DNA of 64,000 bases from Pegoplata infirma (lineage: Eukaryota; Arthropoda; Insecta; Diptera; Anthomyiidae). Within the stretch, counting starts at the first letter, position 1, and each line of letters opens with the position of its first letter. The stretch spans positions 238,674,023 to 238,738,022 of the forward strand of contig OY992536.1 of NCBI GenBank assembly GCA_963921195.1, written 5' to 3'. The translations under genes were made by a program, and so were the position numbers. This document shows, one piece after another, positions 22,086-33,711 of this stretch. The notes beneath the pieces were generated by a model. It did no database searches, was not told the origin of the DNA, and worked only from the letters and a program-made list of their open reading frames with translations.

Positions 22086-22413
22086 TATGTGTATTGCATA
22101 TTCGTATGTATATTTAATAAATGTAAATTGTTTGAATCAAAAGATATCGTTTTCATTACAATTACTCATATTGACAAAGTTTTAACCTCTGTTAATGGCA
22201 AATAAAATATTTATATCGTCACATGAAATGCAAAAGGCTGTAAATACGAACCTCCTGTGTTCGTGCCTGCACAAAATATGTTTTAAATATTTATGTTAGT
22301 TTGCAGATTTTTTCTCTGTTAAGTGCTGTTTGAATTTAACCAATATTTTGCTAAAAACTTTGTAAATTAACAGTTTTTTTTTTTTTGTCAAACGCAATTT
22401 ACAGAGTTTTTTA
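22086..22413. other. A+T-rich DNA with a relic of the CACTCAAAA family
   Basis: 22,330-22,410 (TTTGTAAATTAAC, CGCAATTTACAGAG) resembles the interior of the elements at 15,974 and 51,664. Otherwise nothing is recognised. Confidence 0.4.
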
Positions 22414-23183
22414 CACTCAAAATATATTGTAGGCAAAAACAAATGAAAAACACATTTAAAACCAGTGAATAAACAATTGAAAACCATCCCAGTAATTATT
22501 CATTTGTTTTAACAAACATCAACATTTATTTTTTACTGTTGACAACATTTTCTAAAATAAATAACATTAAATATTAAAAATAACGTTTCTTTCATTCTTT
22601 TTTACCAACAAATTCGAAAAAATAACCCACGAAAAAATTAAAAATTAATGATAGTTCTGTTATTTTTACCAACAAATTAAAAATAAAAATAACCTACGAA
22701 AACATTAAAAATTAATGATTTTACAATTTTCTATTGAAATATTTTTTTTTTTAAATTTTTATTAAAATTTTGGGGAATCGATCCCGCAATTATCTACATG
22801 CAGGCCACACACTCTACCCATCGTGCCAAAGTCACTTGATACAAACATGTTTTTTTCTACAAAAAAATAACTGACTTGTGTAGGTAAAAACTAATGATAT
22901 TTCATTAAAAAATACCAACAATTTAAAAAAAATTGCTTACAAAAATCATTAAAAATTTAAAGAATAATCAGTAGTTTTTACTTACAGAACAAAAATAAAT
23001 GACTTTAAAAATTAAATGTTAATGAAAGTCTTTACTTTTTAGTGTGTTATTTTTGAAACAAAGGACAGAAGTAGTCATTAATAAAAACTGAACATAAAAC
23101 AAATGTTTTTTTATTTAAAAAATGACTTAACGTAAAACTTTTTAAATAAATTACAAAAAGTTAATAATATAATTTTTTGAGTG
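22414..23183. mobile_element. 770-bp TIR element with a tRNA-like core (copy 1)
   Basis: CACTCAAAATATATTGTAGG at the left and AATTTTTTGAGTG at the right, with TA on both sides. The interior repeats AATTAATGATAGTTCTGTT and AAAAATAACC words and contains a box A/box B sequence. The copy at 39,818-40,625 is collinear throughout. Confidence 0.82.
22771..22830 (-). other. tRNA-like sequence inside TIR element, copy 1
   Basis: Minus strand: TTGGCACGATGGGTAGAGTG (D-arm/box A), a middle stem region, then GGGATCGATTCCC (box B with T-loop). It lies at the equivalent place in both copies of the host element, so it is part of the element and not a later SINE insertion. The acceptor stem is not evident. 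Confidence 0.6.
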
Positions 23184-24149
23184 TAGTACAACTACCAAGC
23201 TATGTTGCTAGCTGGAAATGTATGGTGTACTCGGTTAAATTAGTAGAGTTTTTCAGAAATTTAACAGAGTTTAAGAGTTAATTTTAAGTGAAGTGAAAAC
23301 AAGAAATCTTAAACAAAGTAAGTGATTTTTCTTTAAAAACAACTACACTGATTATTTTTTTAGATAAACTACAAGCAGTTAATAACATAATTTTCTTATT
23401 CTACGTTTTTCTTACAGGTCATATGGACCTAAGTTTAACAAGTTATATCCTTTTTCATTTAAGGTGACGAAATGCTATTTAAAAAAATATATAATTTCAG
23501 AACTATCAATATTGTTTGGCATATTTAAATATAGTAAAGTTGAAAGGTTACACTCTGTTAATTGAAATTAAATTAGTATTGGGTTAAAATTAAACAAAAA
23601 AAAAAAAAAAACACTCAATAAATGTCAGCAAAATAATTAACTTTTTATTACAACGATAGTGGTGAGTTTATTAATTATTACCATTTTTGTTTTACTAGTA
23701 TAATTGATTTGTGACAATTTTACTTAATTCATCAACAAAACATGTCAAAATGCGTGTTTTGTAAATAAATAAACATTTTTAAAAAGAAATTAATTTACAC
23801 TATGCAACAAATAAAGACTTTTTGGAAAGCACAAGTATCCAGATTTTGAAATACTAATTAGACAATATTGAAAAAAAAATTTTAAATGACTGACAAATTG
23901 TTATTTATTTTTTGAAAAAAATTTTGAAATACAAATTAGATAAATTTAAAAAAAAAAAATTGGAAGATACTGACGAATTTTTGTTTTTAAATTTCAAGAC
24001 TTTAAAATACTAATTATGTAAAAATGAAATGAAATCGGAAGTTACTGACAATTTTTTTTGTGAAAATTTTCAAGATTTTGTAATAAAATAAAAAAAAATA
24101 TTTTAATTAATAAAGTAAAATGATATGGAACAAAATAAAAATTAAATTA
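23184..24149. other. A+T-rich DNA with a degenerate tandem repeat
   Basis: 23,837-24,090 holds about three diverged units of 75-80 bases (GATTTTGAAATACTAATTAG ... GGAAGTTACTGACAAATTTT). The rest is featureless. Confidence 0.5.
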
Positions 24150-24573
24150 CCCAACAAAAACTAGGTAATGAGTACTCATTCCCAAATGGATTACCTGGAA
24201 ATGAGTACTAATTAATCGCTGCGTTACTTTATACCCCAAAAAAAAGGCCTTACGTTTAAAAAGATTTGCAATCTAAATTTAAAAAACAAGTTCAGTTTCA
24301 TAAAAATATATTAAAAATTATTTTACTTTTCATTTTTTTCTCTCATTTAATAAGAGCAACTAAACAAACAATGCAGTTACATTTTCAGCTTTTCGTAGGC
24401 GAGCTAGGAATAGGCTATTATTTTTTAGCATTTTCGTAAGCGAGAAAAGAAGGCCTTGCCTCCAATGACATCGCCTTGTTAAAGTAATTAAAAATGAAAT
24501 TGGGATGTAACTAGTTACTCATTTTCGTTTAAACCCCAAAGTTAATTACTTGGTAATGGAAGTTTTTGCTGGA
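24150..24573. mobile_element. 424-bp MITE, second copy of the CCCAGC family
   Basis: CCCAACAAAAACTAGGTAAT at the left and ATTACTTGGTAATGG...TTTTTGCTGGA at the right, TA outside both. The length is two bases short of the copy at 8,160. The interiors share TAATGAGTA/ATTAC words, but the centre has diverged. Confidence 0.82.
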
Positions 24574-25158
24574 TATATCAACCTTAAATCAATAATTTCT
24601 CAATTTTAAATTAAAATTGAAGCAACTTTGATTTTAAAACGATTGTTTTTATTTGCACATTTTAAAAATGAAAATAAACATTCTCAAATTAAGCAAAACC
24701 AAACTTTGTTGACTTTTGTTACTGTTTTCTTTTTAATTTGAGATTATTTCTGCAGTTTCTTATTTTTAGTTTGGTCACCCTTTGCAGCATACATACAATG
24801 TACCGTGGGAAATTTTGAAAGTTTTTTTTGGAAATAATTCAGCCTTTTAGTAAGTACTAGACATATTGCCATGATTTAAAATGGTCATAGACAACGCTTT
24901 TTCGATCTTAAGTTTGGAAGCTGGAAAGGTTGAAAGGGGGTGGCATCAGAACCCCCAAAGTAAATTGTAGTTTTTTTTTTGTTTGCTATCAGATTTCCTA
25001 AAAAATTATATGTGAATAATGTGCTAAGTAGTAGAACCCTAAAAAAACTGCTAATACCCAATTTACACTATTATACTTTTCTATTATACGAGAGTAATAT
25101 TACCATGTTAGAGAAATATTTTATACAAAATTTTTGCCAGAAAATGTTCACTTATAAG

Positions 25159-25715
25159 TAGAGATGAGATTTTCATGCACTAAAAAAATCTAAAATATGC
25201 GCTTAAAATATGCACTAAAAATTCAGAATATGCACTAAAAAACATAAAAATATGCAATAAAAAATAAAATTTGTGCAATAAAAATTTTGTTTTCATACGA
25301 AAAACTTCTTAAAAAGCAAAAAAAAACCGGGATACAATAGCAATATTTAAGATTTTAAACAGCATTTTTTTAGAAATTAAGACAATTCATAAAAAATTAA
25401 AAGAAATTTTTTTTTTTTCTTATTTACAAAAAAAATTTTTAAAATTTTAAAATATTTTTTTAAAACATATAAATTTTAATTTATATTTTCGCTAATTTTT
25501 GCCAAAATATGCAAAAGAAATATGCATTTAAAAGTTGCAAATATGCACAAAATATGCAATTAAAATCAAAATATGCAAAAAATATACATTTTCACCAAAG
25601 TATGCAAAAATATGCAAAAACAAATCGATGCCATTTTAATGCAAATTTATCGATTCGGAAAGATAATTAGTCTACATTGTTTTTAGACTGCATTTGCATG
25701 GAAATCACATCCCTA
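25159..25715. mobile_element. 557-bp hAT-like MITE, TAGAGATGAG ends
   Basis: TAGAGATGAGATTTTCATGC at the left mirrors GCATGGAAATCACATCCCTA at the right. The flanks CTTATAAG and CTTATTAG agree in 7 of 8 bases. The interior is packed with ATATGCA words (AAAATATGCACT). Confidence 0.82.
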
Positions 25716-26312
25716 CTTATTAGATACGACTAGGTTTCAATTAAAAAGGAATACAAAAATCTTTTAGAAGTTGATAAATTTCGATATATATAATGGAATA
25801 GTGTAATAATGTAAAATAGGTATAAGTGGGTGTAGTTATTTCTTATACTTTCCGGGATAGAGCCATTGTAAAAAGTAAAATTTCAAAGTTTGACCGATAT
25901 GGCTACAGTTTTTTTGCTCTGGCTCCAGTTTTTTTTTAGAAAATCTGATAACAAACAAAAAAATTGTCGAGCATTCAACGTGTTCGCTTGCAAAAGGTAC
26001 CCTACTTTTGAAGTTACTCAGCCTCCCCCGTTCAACCGCTGTGATCGAGCTTCCAAAGTTAAGCTTGAAAATACATTAGTTATGACTAGGGCAAGTACTT
26101 TCATTTAATCATACAACAAAGTTAATATCTATCCCAATCAAGAAATTTGCAATAAAATGACATCGATTTGTAGTTGCATATTTTTGCATATTTTGGCATA
26201 AATGCATATTTTTGAATATTTTCATATAAATTGTACTTTTATTAATTTTTATCAAAATATTTTCAAAACTATAGTTAAACTTTATGACTTCTATCAATTT
26301 TATATATTTTTT

Positions 26313-26867
26313 ATATCGATCTGGGACCCCATAAAGTATATATATTCATGATGCCCGATCGATTTTAAGACATTCTAGCGATGTCCGTCTGTCCGTCTGT
26401 CTGTCTGTGGAAAATGCTGTCGCGGACAAAATATTGCACAGAGATGACTGAAACTTAACATATATATTGTAAGTTCTCCCGAGAAGTTTGGTATTGCATT
26501 TGAGCGATATCGGTTTAGCGGTTCAAAAGTTTTGAACGAAAATGTAAGCACACCTCAAAAATTTCAGTACATTCAACATAACCTAGAAATACAAAATGCT
26601 TTAATTCGGCTTCTGGTTGACATATATGAACATAATTGAACACCAAATGGTATTTAAACAAGTACGAACATATTTTTTGACAAAAAAAGAAAAAAATCGC
26701 GGATTTTTTTTTTACCAAAATTTTTTTCGCGGAAATTTTTTTTCAAAAAAAATTTTTTTTTCAAAAGTAATTTCCATCTAAATAAAGTTTTTTGCAATAA
26801 TCTTTTTGAAATTGTGGAGGGTATCACTACATTCGGCAAGGCCGAATTTAACTTTTTTACTAGTTTC
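26313..26867 (+). mobile_element. DINE-1-like Helentron, 5' truncated
   Basis: It starts inside the element at ATCGATCTGGGACCCC, continues through GATGTCCGTCTGTCCG, the conserved middle (GTATTGCATTTGAGCG), poly-T/A, GAGGGTATC and the 3' hairpin ATTCGGCAAGGCCGAAT, and ends at ACTAGTTT. The TATACCC 5' stem-loop is missing. It is collinear with 5,362-7,820 and gives the unsplit target of the foldback there. Confidence 0.85.
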
Positions 26868-27074
26868 TTATGGAAATGATATTATGGGGCATTTCTTAAA
26901 GAAATTTGATTCAGATAATAAAGTTTTTAGATTCTGCGAAATGTTTTCCATGTTAAAATTAAAAATTTTCTATTTTAAGACATTTTACAAACTAACAAAA
27001 AAATGTCTTCGGAAAAATTTTCCTTGAAATGCTGTTCTTTTTAAATGTTTTCACAACTTTTTTATACCCTCTAC

Positions 27075-27365
27075 TAGAGATGGGCACATGAGCAGATTAG
27101 AGCGTGATTCACTTGATTCACGCGTGAGTGTGACTGAATTCAATTTTACTCACGTGATTGTGAGTTAGTGTGAGTAGGGGAAAAAATTGCGTGAGTGAGT
27201 GTGTGTGAGTAAGATTTTTGCGTGAGTGAGTGGATTTTTTGCGTGAGTTTGCGTGATTTATTTTCTCTTCATATTTGTTAAAATTTTGTAAGATTTTTGA
27301 AATTTTAATTTTGAATTTTTTTTTATAAATAAGAGTTTCGTGCATTTTTTTAGAAACGGAAAATT
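27075..27365. mobile_element. Fragment related to the 480-bp hAT family
   Basis: It starts TAGAGATGGGCACATGAGC and runs through GTGAGTGTGAGT repeats, then loses similarity. TATACCCTCTAC lies before it and GAGAGGGTATA after, as if it landed in a DINE 5' stem-loop. A close relative is at 29,072. Confidence 0.65.
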
Positions 27366-27374
27366 TTGCTGAGA

Positions 27375-28690
27375 GGGTATACATTAGGGCTATAACCAAA
27401 TTTTTGGCATAGCACCACGTAATGGACAATATTATTTTATTAAACAAAATCGCTTTCTACGATCATTTTGCAAAAAAAACCACACGCACCAAATGCATTT
27501 TCTAAAAGCCCTCAAGTAGAGATGGGCGCTGGTCACGTGATTTGCGTGATTCACGTGAATCACGCGTGAATCACGCGTGAGTGTGAGTGATTTTCATTTC
27601 AATCACGTGATTGTGAGTGAGTGTGAGTTGAAAAAAAATCTGAGTGAGTGATTAGTGAGTGAGTCGTTTATTTTTTGCGTGAGTTTGCGTGATTAGATTT
27701 TTGGATTTGCCCAAATTTTTTTTTAATTTTTTGTAAAAAAATTTTTTTGGAGTTTTTTTCTTTTTTTGGTAAGAAAATTTTATTGCGTGAGTAGATTTTG
27801 CGTGACTCACGCGTGAGTGTGATTGAATCTGGCGTGATTCACGCGTGAGTGTGAGTAGGTTTTTTATTACTCACGTGAATAGTGAGTGAGCGTGAGTAAA
27901 AAAAAAATTTGCGTGAGTGATTAGTGAGTGATTCGATTATTTTTTGCGTGAGCGTGAGTGAGTGTGAGTCAAAATCCACTCACGCGCCCATCTCTACCCT
28001 CAAGATTATTTTTTATTAATACAATATATACGTATTTTTTATTTAACAACAAGTAACAAGTAAAAATATTAAAAAAAATACTAACGTCTCCTTATTGAAG
28101 GAAATAAACTTTAGATTTAAAGTTTGTGCTGGTTTACATAAAGGATAAATATCCTGGACTACCTTAGTGGCCCGTTCCGCGCAAATATTACTTGGAATTA
28201 TTGAATATTCTTATTCCCAATGTCTTAAGAAGCATTTTTGAGCGTTTTTAAATCTAGTTAGGGACTGCTCCAGAGATTTAAAGTCATCTTCCCTTCCCAT
28301 CGGTGTTCTGAGAACCATATGTCAAACTATTTTCCACAAATAAAGGCACATATTGGGTAAAGCTCAGTTTGGTAATTTGGTATTAAAATGAATGTTACAA
28401 TGTTGTTGGAGAGGTGGGAAGTACCCACTAGGTACCTTCCCCGCCTACCTTAGTTTTAGTTTCGGACTCGACTAAAGCGGAATCATAGTTAAAATACCAA
28501 CATTTTGCGATTAAAAAAAAATACAAAATATTAATTTAAAACTTCATCGCGTTTGGTGCGTGTACTTTTTTAACATCCGCGAAAAAGTGAAAACATATTT
28601 CTTCATAGTTTTTCATGGCCTATATGACTGTGCTATGCCAATTTTGATATTTGCAAAAAATGTAAAAAACGTATACCCCTAGTATACATA
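27375..28690 (-). repeat. Dispersed repeat family C, copy 2, with hAT insertion
   Basis: It is the reverse complement of 11,929-12,745. AGGGTATAC at the left and GTATACCCC at the right look like short inverted ends. A 480-bp hAT splits it at 27,517. The central frame equivalent to 12,295-12,543 has an in-frame TAA. Confidence 0.85.
27517..27996. mobile_element. 480-bp hAT MITE, TSD CCCTCAAG (copy 1)
   Basis: TAGAGATGGGCGCTGG at the left and GCGCCCATCTCTA at the right. CCCTCAAG is duplicated exactly (27,509-27,516; 27,997-28,004), while the other family C copy has the site once. The interior is made of GTGAGT, TCACGTGA and TCACGCGTGA words; TCACGTGA occurs four times. It matches 33,980-34,459 over its full length. 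Confidence 0.95.
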
Positions 28691-28856
28691 GGTAAATAAG
28701 TTTGTCATTTATTTATTTATTTATAAATTAAAAAAAAAATTTCAACTTCAATTTTTTTTTTTTGCAAAAATGACTAAACGAATATTTTCTTGCCAATTTT
28801 TTTTTGTACTCCAGAAATGTTAACTTATGTTAATATGATAAGAATCACAAAATGTG

Positions 28857-29781
28857 TAGAGTTGTAAAATATTCGTCAATTTCAAAAAACCGATTTTCGA
28901 ATACTTCGAAAAACCGCCTTTTAAAAAATCGGTTTTTCGGTTTTGTAACTAAAAACCAGTTTCGAATAATCGGTTTTTCGGTTTTTGTTTTTTAATTATT
29001 TATTTGATAAAAAAGTAAAACAAAACAATAAAAAAGGAAAGCAAAACAAGCTATTTGTACATACTTCAGAATAGAGATTGGCACATGAGCAGTTTAGTGC
29101 GTGATTCATGCGTGAGTGTGACTGAAATTTAAGTAACTCACGTGATTGTAAGTGGGTGTTAGAGGAAAAAAATTGCGTGAGTGTGTGTGAGCAAGATTTT
29201 TGCGTGAGTGAGTATGCATGAGACGATTTTTTGCGTGATTTCTTAGTTCTTCATATTTCCTTTCGTCCCAAAAAAAGCAAACAAATTTAAAAATCCCGAA
29301 AAAGACAAACAAAAAAAATTGTAGAATTTGTCTAAAATTTAAATTTTGCTAAAAATGTTCTTATGTTTTTGAAATCTTAATTTTTAAAAGTTTTTTTTTT
29401 TTGTATAAAAAGTTTCGTGAGTGAACGTGATTGTGAATGAACGTGAGTATGAATGAACGTGAGTGTGAGTTGTCATAAATTTACTCACGTGATTGTAAGT
29501 AGAAAAAATATGCTCGTAAGTAAGGCAAAAAAAGGATACATTTCAAATGATTTGGGGACATCCGGTTTCTCAACTAAGAGATATTTACTAAAAAATTTCA
29601 TTGAATGCAAAATAACGAAAAAAAAAAATAAATATATAAAAAAGTCGATTATTCGAGACCAAAAAATCGGTTTCTCGAATACTTCGAAAACCGGCCTTTT
29701 TAAAAAACCGGTTTTAAAAAACCGGAAAAATAGAAAAAATCGATTTTTCGAATACTTCGGAAATCGGTTTTGACAACTCTA
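28857..29781. mobile_element. TIR element with TAGAGTTGT ends, TSD CAAAATGTG
   Basis: TAGAGTTGTAAAATATTC... at the left and TTTTGACAACTCTA at the right. CAAAATGTG (9 bases, or 8 if one base belongs to the end) lies outside both. Subterminal AAACCGATTTTCGAATACTT words repeat in both orientations. It contains the hAT-related piece at 29,072. It could be a hAT or a Mutator-like element. Confidence 0.78.
29072..29500. mobile_element. Fragment related to the 480-bp hAT family
   Basis: It starts TAGAGATTGGCACATGAGC, like 27,075, followed by GCGTGAGTGTGTG, a non-matching centre, and a GTGAGTGAACGTGATTGTG block ending near 29,500. The right end is not identified. Confidence 0.55.
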
Positions 29782-30107
29782 CAAAATGTGTCTATAAAAT
29801 ATTTCACTAATTAAAGATGGGTCCATTAAAAATTGTAGAGTGAATCAAGTATTCAAAAACCCTATTTTATGGTAGCAAACCTATTTTTGTTGTTAAAACA
29901 ATAATTTTTAAATGCATATATTTAAAATGTTAAGTGCATATTTTGGATTTTTAGATGCATTTTATAGGCACATATTTTCGATTTTTAGATGCATTAAAGT
30001 ACTTGCCCTAGTTATGACCATTTAAAATATTACAATCGGTCTAGTACTTACTGAATGGCTGAATTATTTCCAAAAAAAAAATTACCCAAATCTCCCACTG
30101 TGCAATG

Positions 30108-30605
30108 TTTACCTAGTTTGTTGTTTGCACAAATGTTTTTAGAAAACAACATATACATAAAATACAAATTTTTTTGCTTTATTAATAAGTTGTTGAAAAA
30201 TGTTTTATGTTGCATATGAGTCATTTCACATCAAAGAAGAATAGTTTACAAGGTTGTTGCTCGGATTTCTTACAAAACCAAAAGGAACGAAGAGACAAAA
30301 AAGTTGAAAGAAAGTATGAAGTGAGGTTGTAATTGCTAGAAATGGAATTGTAGTGTTGGAAACTGTCAAAATTTATTCTGTAGAAACTATAAATATTCAC
30401 ATATATAAAAAACAGTTTTCATTAACAAGACAAACCGACATTTAAAATCCTACTGATGATGACACTAACTGGGGTGTTTGAAACCGGTGTGGGAAATACC
30501 AGAAATGTCTATAATTTTTAGAAATTCAATTTTTCTTCTGCATTTTTTCAACTTGAACCCTTAGAACGAAAATAAAAATTTTAACAAATCGTCTAATCCT
30601 ATTTT
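30108..30605. other. A+T-rich DNA, nothing recognised
   Basis: Unique-looking sequence between element D and the complete DINE. No gene signal. Confidence 0.5.
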
Positions 30606-31450
30606 TATACCCTACACCACACTGTGGTACAGGGTATAATGAGTTTGTGCTGATGTTTGTAACTACCCGAAATATTGGTCCTAGACCCACCTTTAAGTAT
30701 ACCGATCGACTCAGAATCACTTTTTGAGTCGATTTAGCGATGTCCGTCCGTCCGTCCGTCTGTCCGTCCGTCCGTCTGTCTGTCTGTCTGTCCATGTAAA
30801 CGGTGTAAACACGATACAGGTCGCAATTTTTAATCAATTGACTTGAAATTTGAAACTTAAGTCTCTCTTGGCCCAAGGACGAAGCCTATTGAAATTGGAA
30901 AAAATCGGTCCATATTTAGACCTAGCCCCCATACAAAGGTCCTCTTTAGTTTTGGCTCAAATGACTCTAATAACCGTATTGTAGAAGGTATCGCTTTGAA
31001 ATTTGGATGGTAAACATGTTTTGTCTTCACATATCAGCATTCCGAATTTCAAAGAAATCGGACCAGTTCTTCTTGTAGCCCCCATACAAACCACCTTCCC
31101 GATTTTCACATAAATGTCTCAAATTTCATGAAAATAGAAAATATTTAATTAAAATTTTGTTTGTGTATGTTAAACGCGTACTTAAATAACCTTATCAAAC
31201 CTGATAATCATCGGACCAGTTTTGGACTCAGGCCCCTTGTGAAAATTTCGCCCGATATTCAGTTAAAGCGGTTTATTGTCAACAAATAGAAGCCTATTTC
31301 ACTCAAATTTGATTTGTGAGTGTTTTCTTCACTTATTAAAGGTTTTACAACATATAGATCTAATCGATCCATGGGACCCATTTTCCGGGAAACCTTGGTG
31401 TAGGGTATTATATGATCGGTCTTGACCGACTATAATTTTCTTACTTGTTT
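30606..31450 (+). mobile_element. DINE-1-like Helentron, complete
   Basis: The 5' stem-loop TATACCCTACACC...GGTACAGGGTATA is followed by GACTCAGAATCAC, the GTCCGTCCGTCTG microsatellite block, a central part with CCCCCATACAAA repeats, GGTGTAGGGTATTATATGA and the 3' hairpin GGTCTTGACC, ending TTACTTGTTT. All parts expected of the family are present, about 845 bp. The minus-strand frame rich in QTD/RTD residues is a translation of the microsatellite. The GC-richer sequence suggests a subfamily different from that of 5,362 and 26,313. Confidence 0.9.
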
Positions 31451-32219
31451 TTTCTGTAATAAAAAAGATCTCAAATATTTCTCTTCATAAATACTCAGTT
31501 TCTTAGATATTTTTCGTTTAGAAAAACTTACTCATTAGAAATTTTACATTTAAGCACGACATTTAATATGGAATACCACAAATCTTTGTAAAAGTTTGTT
31601 TACTTGATTTTTGTTTCAGTACAAAAAATTCATGTTTTTTTTTCTTTAAACAAAAAATGCTTTGTTGCACTTTTTCAAGTAAAGTCTTAACTTTTGATAT
31701 TTATTTGTAGCATTTTTTTTTTGTTTCTATAAAAAAACTTTTTTTCATTCATTTCTTTTTGATATTTTGTAATGATAGTTTTAAAAGTCATACATTTATT
31801 TACTTTAAGTAGGTAGTTTTATGAAATTCTTTGAACCATTTTTCAGAATATTTTATATTTTAAGTAAAACAAAAAATTGCTCAAGTTTAAAAATGATGTT
31901 TTACAATTTTCTTATTAAATTAGCACATGCACAAATGAACTTGTTTGGATTTTTTTTACAAGTAGAAAAATAAATTGATTTAGCAGACACGGTTTCCTAA
32001 AAATCTATTATGATTATCTAAGTGCCAACAGCAGAGAAATCTGTCAAAACAGCAGAAAAGTCTGCTAAGATATTTTCTAGAAAATATTTATCGTGCGGGG
32101 AAAGGTGTCTCCTCCGTCTTAACCGAAATACCCCAGCCCACAGTGGGCCAGCTTTTCAGATTTTTGGCCATAAATAGAATATTAAGTCTGTTTAAAAAAA
32201 AGCATTACATAAGACGGTT
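31451..32219. other. A+T-rich DNA with weak repeat relics
   Basis: 31,451-31,545 looks like a very degenerate 35-bp array. CGACATTTAATATGGAATACCACA at 31,557-31,581 resembles the foldback terminus of 22,060-22,085. Otherwise nothing. Confidence 0.4.
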
Positions 32220-32790
32220 TAGGGAACGCTGATCTCAAATTCGAATTCTAAAATTCAATATGGCGGAACCAATATGGCGGACATATTTTTTAAATTATAA
32301 ATTTTTTTAAGTTAAAATTTATTTTTAAAAGGGATTGGGGGTCGCTGATTGGCGAATCAAAACTCCAATTTGAAAAATTCAAAATGGCGTATTAAAAATG
32401 GTGGCAATTGCTTTTTTGATCGAATTATATACAATACATGGTATTATACATGGTTTGGTTGAAAATCTCAATTATAAGGTTTTGGGTTTCGCTGATAGAG
32501 AATTTCAAAACAAAAATTTTAATTTGAAAATGCCGAATCCAAGATGGCGGATACATTTTTGAATTTATTGCTTTATTGGGTTCAAAATAATTCTTTGTAA
32601 GTGATAAGGGGTCGCTGATTACGGGTGGAAATCGGAATTGTGGAAATCGGAAATCATTTTCTTATCAAAGTCAATTTGTGGTTTGATATGCTTGAAAATG
32701 TTCATTACAGGGCCTTGGGGGTCTCTGATCAAAAAATTGACAACGAAAATTTGAAATTTAAAATGGCGGACATTTTATTTGTTTTTTACT
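32220..32790. repeat. Degenerate 110-145-bp tandem repeat with ATGGCGGA motifs
   Basis: Five units can be anchored on TCGCTGAT (about 32,228, 32,342, 32,487, 32,610, 32,722) and on ATGGCGGA with A/T-rich tails. AAGATGGCGGATAC and AAAATGGCGGAC resemble the YY1/Pleiohomeotic site. The plus frame of 102 residues across it is incidental. Confidence 0.7.
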
Positions 32791-33167
32791 TTATTGGTTT
32801 AAAAACAATTCCTTCCACAAATATCGATGTAGTTTTAAATGCTATTTTGTACACTCAAATTAATAACTCTGTTAAATTACTAAGATACTTGGCTGAGCCA
32901 GCAGAAATTATCCTAGATTCTAACCAGCAATAAATTTTCTTATTTTAAGAAGAAAACTTTGTAAAATGATTTCGATAAAAAAAATTTAAATTTTTGGAAT
33001 TATCTGTAAAATGTTGTTTAATACTAACAAAATGCTTTCGATGAAAAACAAACTTGTTTTAATTTTAAACCATCTATAATTTTCAAAACAGGTATGGCCC
33101 GCTTAAATACGACTTTTCAAATGTTAACTTTTTACACTCTTAAACGAAGCAACATTTATCCCATATA
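32791..33167. other. A+T-rich DNA, nothing recognised
   Basis: No repeat or frame that I can support. Confidence 0.5.
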
Positions 33168-33711
33168 TAAGGCATTCCACACCTAATGTTCAACAAAAAA
33201 AAGTTGTGTCGTGTCAATATGAAAGCATTTGCAAAGTATTCGCTCTTAGGGTACTATTAAATAACAGAAATAAAATTTAAGTTTTTTCAAAAAGTGGGCC
33301 TTGTAGGCGTGGTCAAAAATTGAAAATATCTATCTTTTTTAAATGAGCACCTTTACTTCAATATTTATGCAAATTAAATGAAACACAATAAAGTCTTTAA
33401 GACAGAAGTTTTTTATAGATTTTTGTATGGGCTATCGATTAAAAAAATAAAAATTGGAAAATTTTCAGAAGAAGTTCTGAATTTTTCAAATTCAAATTTA
33501 AACTTTATTTATCAAAAAATATGCCGCAATTTTAGTTTTTTTAAAAAAAGTTAAAGTGCTTTTCTATCTGTTCTGAAATTTTCAGAGATGCGTTTTGCCT
33601 TGTTTTTGAGAAATCAAACGTCAAAGATTGCAATCCGCTAATTTTATACAATAATGGTGTATAAAACGTGTGCGTATGAGTAATAAAAACACTTAAACAA
33701 TATTTAAAATA

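Larger units (their letters stand above)
26087..30010. mobile_element. hAT-like element, TAGGGCAAGTACTTT ends, TSD GTTATGAC
   Basis: TAGGGCAAGTACTTTCATT at 26,087 and AATGAAAGT-type complement ACTTGCCCTA ending at 30,010 are inverted copies. GTTATGAC lies outside both (26,079-26,086; 30,011-30,018), and the flanking DNA is continuous element D arm. Its own sequence is the two ends, rich in TATGCAT words, enlarged by a DINE, 480-bp-type hAT pieces, repeat C and another TIR element. No transposase is left. Confidence 0.85.
24796..30107. mobile_element. Inverted-repeat element D, expanded by nested insertions
   Basis: The left arm (24,796-25,000: GTACCGTGGGA, AATAATTCAGCC, GTAAGTACTAGACC-like, GGAAGCTGG, GTTTGCTATCAGATTT) is repeated in reverse at 25,917-26,086 plus 30,011-30,107. 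The right arm is interrupted by a hAT at 26,087-30,010 and the centre by another at 25,159-25,715. Removing both gives an element of under 1 kb. Related arms lie at 43,833-44,200 and 49,581-49,770. The TSD is not clear. Confidence 0.75.

Noticed and set aside
27118..27447. Minus-strand frame with His/Thr/Ser repeats (also 29,106-29,312)
   Set aside because: It is a translation of the GTGAGT/CACTCAC repeats of the hAT family.
30526..30876. Minus-strand 116-residue frame rich in QTD/RTD repeats
   Set aside because: It is the translation of the GTCCGTCCGTCTG microsatellite block of a DINE-like Helentron.
32625..32933. 102-residue frame
   Set aside because: It crosses the degenerate ATGGCGGA tandem array; the neighbouring units do not keep the frame.
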